Assembly (NCBI GenBank): GCA_963732695.1
Contig: CAVTAP010000007.1
Coordinates: forward strand, 310,001-374,000
Origin: CADEDH01 sp963732695
GTDB lineage: Bacteria; Actinomycetota; Acidimicrobiia; Acidimicrobiales; SZUA-35
DNA: 64,000 bases
Direction of reading: 5' to 3'
Made by a program: the position numbers and the translations under genes. The notes below the pieces were generated by a model. That model had not been told where the DNA came from. It made no database searches and saw only the letters and a program-made list of their open reading frames with translations. The first letter of the stretch is position 1, and the number at the start of each line of letters is the position of its first letter. Positions 49,736 to 57,282 of this stretch are shown here, piece after piece.

Positions 49736-50431
49736 ATGGCGACGTCGGCGGTGGTGAGGCTCCGGGCCGACACCGTCCAGGTCGTGGAGGGCAGGGCCCT
49801 CGGCCGGCTGGAGGCCGTCGAGCTGGCGGCCCGGGCGGCCGGCGCCGCCCGGGTGGTGGTGGACGTGGGCACCGGCGACGCAAGGGCCGCCTGGCGCCTG
49901 GCCCGGGCCGAGCCTGACACCCTCGTGATCGGCCTCGACCCGGCGTGGCAGCGCATGACCGACACCGCCATCCGGTCCCGGCGCAAGCCGGCCAAGGGCG
50001 GGGCCCCCAACCTCGTCCTGGTCAACGCCGCGGTGGAGGCAGCCCCGCCGGCGCTGGATGGCGTGGCCGACGCCGTCACCGTGCTCATGCCGTGGGGCGG
50101 GCTGCTGTGGGGCGTCGTCACCGTTGGGCCCGACGTGTGCGGGGGGCTGCGCCGGCTGGCCCGGCCCGGCGCCACACTGGAGGTCGTGATCGGCACCAGC
50201 ATCTGGCGGCCGCCGGTGCCGGTGGAGCTCGTCCACCTCCCCGAGCTGACCCCGGCCACCGTCGCCCCCGGCGGCGAGCTGGCCGCCCGCTGGGCCGCCA
50301 CCGGCTGGGCCGTCGACGAGGCCGCCGTCACCACCAGCATCGACGACGGCGCCCCCGCCACGTCGTGGGCCCGCCGCCTCGGCTCGGCGACGCCCGAGTC
50401 CCTCCTCGTGGTCCGGGCCCACGCCGTCTGA
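49736..50431 (+). CDS. KamB/NpmA-like 16S rRNA (adenine-1408 N1) methyltransferase homologue
   Basis: The 231-residue Rossmann methyltransferase has VVVDVGTGDARAAWRLARAE (SAM motif I, Asp43-Gly47), VIGLDPAWQRM, the KPAKGGAPNLVLVNAAVEA block and VLMPWGGLLWGV with Trp120. Near the C-terminus is SWARRLG (Ser210-Trp211). These are the landmarks of the A1408 methyltransferases that give aminoglycoside resistance, including the two tryptophans that hold the target base. Resistance is an inference; chromosomal homologues may have other roles. It follows the DUF371/RsmI-like gene. Confidence 0.7.
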   Translation: MATSAVVRLRADTVQVVEGRALGRLEAVELAARAAGAARVVVDVGTGDARAAWRLARAEPDTLVIGLDPAWQRMTDTAIRSRRKPAKGGAPNLVLVNAAVEAAPPALDGVADAVTVLMPWGGLLWGVVTVGPDVCGGLRRLARPGATLEVVIGTSIWRPPVPVELVHLPELTPATVAPGGELAARWAATGWAVDEAAVTTSIDDGAPATSWARRLGSATPESLLVVRAHAV

Positions 50432-50445
50432 CCGTCAAGTTTCTT

Positions 50446-50601
50446 GGTGCGCCAGCCATCGCCGGTGGTGCTCCCTGCACCACGTCCGTGGGCCACTCCG
50501 CACCCGGTGCATCAGACGCCGCCGGTGGTGCGTGGCGCACCCGGTGCGGGGAGCGTCAGGTTCTTGGTGCGCCAGGCATCGCTGGTGGTGCGGTGTGCAC
50601 C
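50446..50601. repeat. Three 36-bp repeats at exact 60-bp spacing
   Basis: Units at 50446-50481, 50506-50541 and 50566-50601 share GGTGC at one end, CGCYGGTGGTGC in the middle and GCACC at the other. The 24-bp spacers differ, except that the first and third units are both preceded by a GTCA[AG]G-TTCTT-type stretch. A fourth copy lies at 911-946. There is no cas gene and the units are diverged, so it is not a CRISPR array. The 50432-50677 gap contains nothing else recognisable. Confidence 0.7.
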
Positions 50602-50677
50602 GAGATCAGGTGGAACGGCGCGCCGGCCGACCGCCGGTCGGGACAGGGGGAACCGGGCTTGGCTAACGTCGGACGCC

Positions 50678-51892
50678 ATGGACAGCCCGCTCTCCGACGT
50701 CGTCGTGCTCGACCTCACCCGTGCCCTGTCGGGCCCGATCTGCTCCCGGCTCCTGGCCGACCTGGGGGCCGAGGTGATCAAGATCGAGCCCCCCGACGGT
50801 GACCTGACCCGGGCCATGGTGCCCCGGGTGGCCGGCATGTCGACGTACTACGTCCACTACAACGTTGGGAAGCAGTGCGTCTCGATGGATCTGGCCAACC
50901 CCGAGGCCCGGGAGCTGTTCCTCCAGATGGTGGAGAAGGCCGACATCGTGCTGGAGAACTACCGGCCCGACGTGATGGCCCGCCTCGGGCTCGGTTTCGA
51001 CGTCCTCCGCGCCCGCAACCCCCGCATCATCCTGGCCTCGATCAGCGGGTGGGGCCACGGCAACTCCCGCTCCAACCAGGGGGCCTACGCCTCGGCCATC
51101 CACGCCGAGGGGGGCATCACCGAGATGGTGGCCCGGCGTCGGGGCGAGCAGGACCATCCCCGCAACGACCCGATGTCGCACTCCGACACCTACGCCGGCC
51201 TCCACGCCCTGGGGGCCGTACTGGCCGCCCTCCACATGCGGGACCGTACCGGCGAGGGCCAGACGGTGGAGGTGTCGATGGCCGAGTCGACGCTGATGGT
51301 CAACGACCTGTCGAGCGCCGAGCTGCTGGGCGAGGACCCCCAGGCCGGGTTCAAGGCCGGGCAGAACTGGTCGCCCATCTTCAAGCTGTCGAACGGCCGG
51401 GCGGTGAACATCACGCTCGACTCCACCACCGACGGCGGCTTCTCCACCTGGGTGAAAGCAAGCGGGCACGACGAATGGCGGGCCGATCCCCGCTTCGCCA
51501 CCGCGGCGGACCGCATGGCCCACCGGGCCGAGCTGGAAGGCCTGCTCCAGGAGTGGGTGGGCCAGTTCGCCACCGCGGCCGACGTGGAGAAGGCCATCGG
51601 GGTGTCGACGGTGTTGGCGGCCGAGGTCCGCACCGTGCCCGAGCTGGCCGCCACCGACTGGGCGGCCGAGCGCCAGGCCTTCGTCCCCATCGACATCGGC
51701 GGCGGCAACGAGGTGGTGATCCCCCAGAGCCCGTGGCGCTTCGGCCACGCCGACTCGGGCGCCCAGCCCGTGGTCGGCTACCGGGGCCAGCACAACCGCC
51801 AGGTGCTCGGCTCGCTCCTGGGCCTGTCCGACGCCGAGGTCGATCGCCTCCAGGCCGACGGCGTCATCTCCGACCGCCCACCCCGCCAGTAG
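50678..51892 (+). CDS. CaiB/BaiF (family III) CoA transferase
   Basis: The 404-residue protein starts MDSPLSDVVVLDLTRALSGP and has the family blocks LLADLGAEVIKIEPPDGD, LENYRPDVMARLGLGFDVLR and ASISGWG. The catalytic Asp of family III enzymes is expected in the ND-x-S-H-S-D-T-Y-A-G region (about residue 170). It transfers CoA between carboxylic acids. The ATG at 50678 is chosen; the in-frame extension to 50444 is only translated repeat DNA. TAACGT (50664-50669) 8 nt upstream suggests a leaderless mRNA. Confidence 0.88.
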   Translation: MDSPLSDVVVLDLTRALSGPICSRLLADLGAEVIKIEPPDGDLTRAMVPRVAGMSTYYVHYNVGKQCVSMDLANPEARELFLQMVEKADIVLENYRPDVMARLGLGFDVLRARNPRIILASISGWGHGNSRSNQGAYASAIHAEGGITEMVARRRGEQDHPRNDPMSHSDTYAGLHALGAVLAALHMRDRTGEGQTVEVSMAESTLMVNDLSSAELLGEDPQAGFKAGQNWSPIFKLSNGRAVNITLDSTTDGGFSTWVKASGHDEWRADPRFATAADRMAHRAELEGLLQEWVGQFATAADVEKAIGVSTVLAAEVRTVPELAATDWAAERQAFVPIDIGGGNEVVIPQSPWRFGHADSGAQPVVGYRGQHNRQVLGSLLGLSDAEVDRLQADGVISDRPPRQ

Positions 51893-51917
51893 CGAACCCC
51901 GAACCGCCGTTCTGGCA

Positions 51918-51948
51918 CGTCTATCTCGCGCTCAGCGCGAGATAGACG
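51918..51948. terminator. Perfect 14-bp hairpin between convergent genes
   Basis: CGTCTATCTCGCGC (51918-51931) and its exact complement (51935-51948) flank a 3-nt loop. It lies 26 bp after the CoA transferase stop and 16 bp from the stop of the convergent VOC gene, so it could end transcription from both sides. Confidence 0.65.
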
Positions 51949-51963
51949 CGCAATTTCGAGGGT

Positions 51964-52677
51964 TCAGACGAAGTAGAAGCGGGTGCCGCAGATCTCGTGG
52001 CGCTCGCCGGCCCGGGAGCGGTCGGCCACCCTGATGTCGACTCCGCCCAGGCCCTCGGGTCGCCCGTCGACGATGGGCACGAACCGGATCGAGCCCATGC
52101 CCCCGGCGCCGTCGTCGAGCAGCAGGGCCGACGACGTGACCGGGCGGCCCAGCACCTCGCCCCACCGCTCGGCCAGGCCCTCGGGGTCGGACGACTGGAT
52201 CTCGGCCCCCACGATCTCGGCCACCAGACCGGTGCGCACATGGTCGCGCCAGTCGGGGCCGGCCCACTCCCAGTGGTCGGCCGGGTCGGCCCAGTCGATC
52301 GAGATGATGGCGCCCGGCACGTCCTTGGGATGGAGGTGGGTGCCGCACATGTCGGACCCGTCGTGGCGCCACACCACCCGCACGCCCCCGTCGTGCAGGC
52401 GTTGGCGGGCACCGGCCAGGTCGTCGGTCTGGAAGATCGTCATGTAGCCGCCGTCACCGCCCCGCCGGTCGAGGTACCGGCCGGCCGTGGTGTCCTCCCG
52501 CATGGGGGCCACCACCTCGAGGAACGTGTCGCCGATGGGCATCAGCCAGTTGTGGAGCCCGAACTCGCCCACCCCCGGGTCCTGGAAGCAGCGCTCCACT
52601 TCCAGGGTCTCGCATAGCTGGTCGACCACCCGGTCGAGATGGGTGGCCACCAGCGCCACCTGCCGCAGACGGAACAT
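51964..52677 (-). CDS. VOC-superfamily protein with two glyoxalase-like domains
   Basis: The 237-residue protein starts FRLRQVALVATHLDRVVDQL, includes DTFLEVVAPMREDTTAGRYL (Glu metal-type position) and a second module near 130-230 (GLVAEIVGAEIQSSDPEGLA). Such duplicated VOC proteins are often glyoxalase- or epimerase-like. It starts 2 nt after the stop of the enoyl-CoA hydratase gene, so it belongs to a CoA-transferase/hydratase/VOC operon. The substrate is unknown. Confidence 0.78.
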   Translation of the reverse strand: MFRLRQVALVATHLDRVVDQLCETLEVERCFQDPGVGEFGLHNWLMPIGDTFLEVVAPMREDTTAGRYLDRRGGDGGYMTIFQTDDLAGARQRLHDGGVRVVWRHDGSDMCGTHLHPKDVPGAIISIDWADPADHWEWAGPDWRDHVRTGLVAEIVGAEIQSSDPEGLAERWGEVLGRPVTSSALLLDDGAGGMGSIRFVPIVDGRPEGLGGVDIRVADRSRAGERHEICGTRFYFV

Positions 52678-52679
52678 GC

Positions 52680-53489
52680 TCAGTGCCCCCTGAACTCGGG
52701 CTGGCGCTTCTCCATGAACGCCCGCCGGCCCTCGATGTAGTCCTCGCTCTGGAAGCAGGCCTCGATCATGTGGTCCACCCGGGCCAGATCCCGGCGCCCG
52801 GGGTCCTTCACCACCTCGGCGATGGCGGCCTTGGCCGCCTTGACCGTGAGCGGGGCGTTGGCCGCGATCTGGCCGGCCAGCTCGGCCACCGCCCCGTCGA
52901 GCTCGGCCACCGGCACCACCCGGTTGACCAGCCCCATCGCTCCCGCCTCGGCCGCTGTGAACCGGCGGGCCGACAGCATGATCTCGTTGGCCATGGCCGG
53001 CCCCACCAGGCTCACCAGCACCTGGAGGCCGGCGAACCCGTAGCCCAGGCCGAGGCGGGCGGCGGGGATGGCGAACTGGCCGTCGTCGGCCGTGATCCGG
53101 ATGTCGGCCTGGAGGGCGGTGGCCAGACCGCCGCCCATGCAGAACCCCCGGATCTTGGCGATCAGCGGCTTCTCCAGGCTCTTGAACGCCCGCCCGGCGG
53201 CGGCGGCCACGGCGTCGAAACGCTCCCGCCCCTCGGGTGTGGACCGGTTCGACTCGAACTCGGAGATGTCGGCCCCCGACACGAACGCCTTGTCGCCGGC
53301 CCCCTGCATCACCACCACCCGCACCGCGTCGTCGGCCTGGAAAGCACCGAGGATGTCGACGATGGCCTCGTTCATCTCCATCTTCATGGCGTTGCGCCGT
53401 TCGGGATTGTTGAACGTCATCCAGCCGATCCCGTCTCGGATCTCGGCCTTCATAAAGGGAGTGGCCAACGCCAACTCGGTGACGGTCAT
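52680..53489 (-). CDS. Enoyl-CoA hydratase/isomerase family protein
   Basis: The 269-residue crotonase has the oxyanion-hole segments AFVSGADISEFE (about 68-79) and GFCMGGGLATALQADIRI (about 115-132), and PAARLGLGYGFAGLQVLVSL in the active-site loop with hydrophobic residues where catalytic Glu would be expected. GAAAGG lies 7 nt before the ATG. It sits 67 bp downstream of the frameshifted CoA transferase gene and 2 nt before the VOC gene on the same strand. Confidence 0.88.
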   Translation of the reverse strand: MTVTELALATPFMKAEIRDGIGWMTFNNPERRNAMKMEMNEAIVDILGAFQADDAVRVVVMQGAGDKAFVSGADISEFESNRSTPEGRERFDAVAAAAGRAFKSLEKPLIAKIRGFCMGGGLATALQADIRITADDGQFAIPAARLGLGYGFAGLQVLVSLVGPAMANEIMLSARRFTAAEAGAMGLVNRVVPVAELDGAVAELAGQIAANAPLTVKAAKAAIAEVVKDPGRRDLARVDHMIEACFQSEDYIEGRRAFMEKRQPEFRGH

Positions 53490-53556
53490 GCCGTGCCTTT
53501 CACAGTGGGTCTCGTTTCGTTGAGGTTCTGGTTGCTGACTGCTGGGTTGTCCGGGT

Positions 53557-54772
53557 TCAGATCACGCCGTCGGCGGCCAGGGCGTCGAGCTCGGCGGTGC
53601 TGACCCCCACCGCCCCCAGCACCTCGGCGTTGTGCTCCCCCCGCTCGGGGGCGGGGCGGGCCAGGCGGCTCGGGGTGCGGGAGAGGTTGACGGCGTTGCG
53701 GATGATGTCGATCGTGCCCAGGGCGGCGTGCTCCACCGGCTGGGCCAGGCCCAGGTGTCGCACCTGGGGATCGGCGAAGGTCTGGTCGATCGTCAGCACC
53801 GGCCCGCAGGGGATGCCGGCCTCGTTCAGCACCTCCTCCCAGTGGGCGGTGGGCTGGCGGGCCGTATAGGTGGCCACCTCGGCGTTGAGCTGGTCGCGGT
53901 GGGCCGAGCGGCCCTTGGCCGACGAGTAGTCGGGGTGCTCCAGCAGGTGCGCGGCCCCGATCAGGCGGCAGAAGTCGCGCCACTTGGCCCCGCTGGGCGC
54001 GGCGATGTTCACCAGACCGTCGGCCGAGGGGAACGTGCCCATGGGGATGCCGGTGGGGTGGTGGTTGCCGGCCTGGGGCGGCACCTCGCCGTCCATCGTC
54101 CAGCGGGTGGCCTGGAAGTCGAGCATGGCGATCTGCGCCTCGAGCAGGGAGGTGTGCACCCACTGGCCCCGGCCCGAGCCGCCGGGTCGGTCCCGCTCCA
54201 CGATGGCCACCAGCACGCCGATGGCCAGGTACATGCCGGCCGACAGGTCGGCGATCGGCACCCCCACCCGCACCGGGCCCTGGCCCGGCAGGCCCGTGAC
54301 CGACATGAGCCCGCCCAGGCCCTGGGCGATCTGGTCGACCCCGGCCCGGGGCCCGTAGGGGCCGTCCTGTCCGAACCCGCTGATCGAGCCGTAGACGATG
54401 CGGGGGTTGACGGCCGAGCAGGCCTCGTAGTCGACCCCGAGGCGGTGCTTGACGTCGGCCCGCATGTTCTCCACCACCACGTCGGCCCCGGCCACCAGGC
54501 GGAAGAACAGCTCTTTGCCCTTGTCGGACTTGAGGTCGAGCGTGACCGCCCGCTTGTTGCGGTGCAGGTTCTGGAAGTCCGACCCGTGGCGCACGTCGCC
54601 CCCGAACGGGTCGCCGTCGCGCGACGGCGGGCTCGACGCGCACCACGTCGGCCCCCCAGTCGGCCAGCTGGCGCACGCAGGTGGGGCCGGCCCGGGCCAG
54701 TGTGAGGTCGAGCACCCGCAGATGCGACAGCGGCTTGTCGTCCAAGGGCAGCTCGGTCACGTTGCCGTTCAC
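53557..54772 (-). pseudogene. CaiB/BaiF CoA transferase interrupted by a one-base frameshift
   Basis: The N-terminal part from GTG 54772 reads LSHLRVLDLTLARAGPTCVR and LADWGADVVRVEP. After it the frame is lost, and the rest of the protein (DVRHGSDFQNLHRNKRAVTL to the stop at 53557) continues in another frame. Removing one G from the GGG at 54629-54631 (plus strand) restores EPPSRDGDPFGGDVRHGSD, a perfect join. The combined protein would have about 404 residues, as in the neighbour at 50678. It could be a recent inactivation or a sequencing error. TACGAT 7 nt before the GTG (54780-54785) suggests a leaderless mRNA. Confidence 0.8.
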
Positions 54773-54849
54773 GGCCCCGATCGTAGTTTCCGCCCCCGAC
54801 CCGGGCCATGCGGGGGCGCAGGCCCCCCGGTGGGGTTGGGCCAGCAGGG

Positions 54850-54877
54850 TTGAACGCGCGAGAACGGTCCCTATGCT
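54850..54877 (+). promoter_or_regulatory. Candidate promoter of rplM-rpsI
   Basis: TTGAAC (54850-54855) and TATGCT (54872-54877) are 16 bp apart, giving a leader of about 45 nt before rplM. It lies in the divergent gap with the CoA transferase gene. Confidence 0.55.
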
Positions 54878-54929
54878 TAGGAGTCGGCTTTTCGCACGCT
54901 CTCACTCGCACGCTCTCGAAGGTTTCGCC

Positions 54930-55379
54930 GTGAAGACGTATTCCCCCAAAGCATCTGAAGCACAGCGCGACTGGTACGTGGTCGACGCCGAGGGTCTCAC
55001 CCTCGGGCGTATGGCCACGGAGATCGCCCGAGTGCTGCGGGGCAAGCACAAGCCCACGTTCGCCCAGCACATGGACATGGGCGACTTCGTGATCGTGATC
55101 AACGCCGACAAGGTGGTGCTCACCTCCAACAAGGCCAATACCAAGATGGTGCACCACCACTCGGGCTACCCCGGTGGTCTGCGCAGCCGCCGGTACGGCG
55201 ACGCCCTCGGCCGCAAGCCGGCCGAGACGGTGAAGAATTCGATCGTGGGCATGCTGCCCCACAACCGGCTCGGCGCGGCCCAGGCCCGCAAGCTGAAGGT
55301 CTACGCCGGGCCCACGCATCCCCATGCCGCCCAGCAGCCCGCCCCGCTCGAGATCGCCGGCGCTCGCCGAGAAAGCTGA
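54930..55379 (+). CDS. rplM: 50S ribosomal protein L13
   Basis: The 149-residue protein has KTYSPKASEAQRDWYVVDAE, GLTLGRMATEIARVLRGKHK and GMLPHNRLGAAQARKLKVYA. The GTG at 54930 gives the standard N-terminus; an upstream in-frame start would add unrelated residues. It is an early 23S assembly protein. rpsI follows after 11 nt. In actinobacteria the pair usually follows truA directly. Confidence 0.97.
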   Translation: MKTYSPKASEAQRDWYVVDAEGLTLGRMATEIARVLRGKHKPTFAQHMDMGDFVIVINADKVVLTSNKANTKMVHHHSGYPGGLRSRRYGDALGRKPAETVKNSIVGMLPHNRLGAAQARKLKVYAGPTHPHAAQQPAPLEIAGARRES

Positions 55380-55390
55380 GAGACGTTCCG

Positions 55391-55780
55391 ATGCCCACCG
55401 CTGTCCAAGCCACCGGCCGCCGTAAGCAGGCCATCGCCCGGGTCCGGGTGTCCGCCGGCAGCGGCACCATCACGGCCAACGGTCGCTCCTTCGAGGACTA
55501 CTTCCCCTCGGCCGTGCACCGCATGATGATCACCGAGCCGCTCCGTCTGGCCAGCGCCGAGGAGAGCTACGACATCAGCGTCACCCTCGACGGTGGTGGC
55601 CTGTCGGGCCAGGCCGGGGCCTTCCGCCTCGGGATCAGCCGGGCCCTGGTGGAGATCGACGAGGAGATCCGCCCCACGATCAAGGGCGCCGGGCTGCTCA
55701 CCCGTGATCCCCGCAAGAAGGAATCCAAGAAGTACGGTCTGAAGAAGGCCCGTAAGGCACCCCAGTACTCCAAGCGTTGA
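55391..55780 (+). CDS. rpsI: 30S ribosomal protein S9
   Basis: The 129-residue protein has TGRRKQAIARVRVSAGSGTI, the GGLSGQAGAFRLGISRALVE core and the basic tail ending YGLKKARKAPQYSKR, whose final Arg touches P-site tRNA. Length is normal. glmM starts 7 nt after the stop. Confidence 0.97.
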   Translation: MPTAVQATGRRKQAIARVRVSAGSGTITANGRSFEDYFPSAVHRMMITEPLRLASAEESYDISVTLDGGGLSGQAGAFRLGISRALVEIDEEIRPTIKGAGLLTRDPRKKESKKYGLKKARKAPQYSKR

Positions 55781-55787
55781 GCTAGCT

Positions 55788-57200
55788 GTGGTAGCCCCCC
55801 GGTTTGGGACCGACGGTGTGCGGGGGTTGGCCAATCAGGAACTCACCCCCGAGGTTGCGGTAGCGCTCGGGCGGGCGGCGGTGGAGGTCTTCGGCATCTC
55901 CCGATTCGTGCTGGGGCGGGACACCCGCCGCTCCGGCCCCATGCTGGAGGCGGCCCTGAGCGCCGGCATCTGCGCCGCCGGGGCCGACGTGGAACTGCTG
56001 GGCGTGGTCCCCACCCCCACCGTGGCCTGGGTAGCGGCCCGGGGATCGGTGCCGGCGGCCATGATCTCGGCCTCCCACAACCCCTTCGCCGACAACGGCA
56101 TCAAGCTGTTCGCCCCCGGCGGCCTCAAGCTGGCCGATGATGTCGAGGCCCAGATTCAGGCCCGCTACCTGGAGCTATTGGGCCAGGCCGGCGGTGGCAG
56201 CGGCGCGACTGGCAGCGACCCACTCGCTCGCGACCCCAGCGCCCTCGCCCCGATCGGGGCGGCCGTGGGCACGCTGGCCGCCGGTTCGTCGGACGACATC
56301 GACGGTTGGGTGAGCGCCGTGTGCGGCTCGATCGCCCCCCGTCGGCTCGACGGCCTGCGCCTGGTGGTGGACTGCGCCCACGGTGCGGCCCACGAGTTGG
56401 GCCCCCGCGTGCTGCGTCGCCTGGGCGCCGAGATCACCGTGATCGGGGCCGAGCCCGACGGTACGAACATCAACGACGGGGTGGGGTCCACCGCCCCCGG
56501 CCGGCTGGCCGAGGCCGTGGTGGCGCTCCGGGCCGACCTGGGCGTGGCCTTCGACGGTGACGCCGACCGGTTGATCGCCGTCGACGAGACCGGCAACGTG
56601 GTCGACGGCGACCGGATGCTGGCCATCCTGGCCCTCGACCGCGCCGCCCGGGGCCTGCTGGCCGGCGACACGGTGGTGGTCACGGTCATGACCAACCTCG
56701 GGTTCCACCTGGCCATGCAGCGGGCCGGCATCCGGGTGGTCACCACCGCGGTGGGCGACCGCTACGTGCTCCAGGCCCTCGACGAGGGTGGCTACTCCCT
56801 CGGGGGTGAGCAGTCGGGCCACGTGATCGCCCGCGATCTGGCCACCACGGGAGACGGGGTGCTGAGCGCGGTGCAGCTGCTCGACGCCGTAAGTCGATCC
56901 ACCCAGCCACTGTCGAAGCTGGCGGCGGAGTCGATGACCACCGTGCCCCAGATCCTGCGCAACGTACGGCTTCCCCGCCGCGATGTTCACCTGGTGGAGC
57001 AGCTGGAGGGGGAGATCGGGGCCGTCACCGCCACACTCGGCGCCGACGGCCGGGTACTGGTGCGGGCGTCGGGGACCGAGCCCCTGTTGCGGGTTATGGT
57101 TGAGCACATCGATCCCCAGGTGGCCGAGCAGTGCTGCGACCGGCTGGTCGAAGCAGCCCAGCGCCTGGTGGGTGGCGCCCCGCGGCCGGATGGGCCGTGA
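55788..57200 (+). CDS. glmM: Phosphoglucosamine mutase
   Basis: The 470-residue enzyme converts glucosamine-6-P to glucosamine-1-P for UDP-GlcNAc and cell-wall synthesis. Motifs: RFGTDGVRGLAN at the start, active-site Ser95 in ISASHNPFADNGIK, the metal-binding DGDADR loop (about residues 259-264), the sugar-ring GGEQSGHVI and the phosphate-binding RASGTEPLLRVM. It starts at GTG. An insertion of about 25 residues (GGGSGATGSDPLARD) follows the first domain. It lies directly before glmS, so consecutive pathway steps are encoded. Confidence 0.95.
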   Translation: MVAPRFGTDGVRGLANQELTPEVAVALGRAAVEVFGISRFVLGRDTRRSGPMLEAALSAGICAAGADVELLGVVPTPTVAWVAARGSVPAAMISASHNPFADNGIKLFAPGGLKLADDVEAQIQARYLELLGQAGGGSGATGSDPLARDPSALAPIGAAVGTLAAGSSDDIDGWVSAVCGSIAPRRLDGLRLVVDCAHGAAHELGPRVLRRLGAEITVIGAEPDGTNINDGVGSTAPGRLAEAVVALRADLGVAFDGDADRLIAVDETGNVVDGDRMLAILALDRAARGLLAGDTVVVTVMTNLGFHLAMQRAGIRVVTTAVGDRYVLQALDEGGYSLGGEQSGHVIARDLATTGDGVLSAVQLLDAVSRSTQPLSKLAAESMTTVPQILRNVRLPRRDVHLVEQLEGEIGAVTATLGADGRVLVRASGTEPLLRVMVEHIDPQVAEQCCDRLVEAAQRLVGGAPRPDGP

Positions 57201-57282
57201 ACCGGAGAACGGCGTAGCTGCCACGAGGGCCGGGCGAAAGACAAGCGTCAGCTGTACAGGACAGGGAACGTAGGGACTGCCC

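Noticed and set aside
50446..50601. CRISPR array
   Set aside because: Only three diverged repeats, short 24-bp spacers, no cas genes, and a related solo copy at 911. Better described as a dispersed repeat.
50444..50677. N-terminal extension of the CoA transferase
   Set aside because: The in-frame sequence is only translation of the 36-bp repeats, and the family N-terminus begins at ATG 50678.
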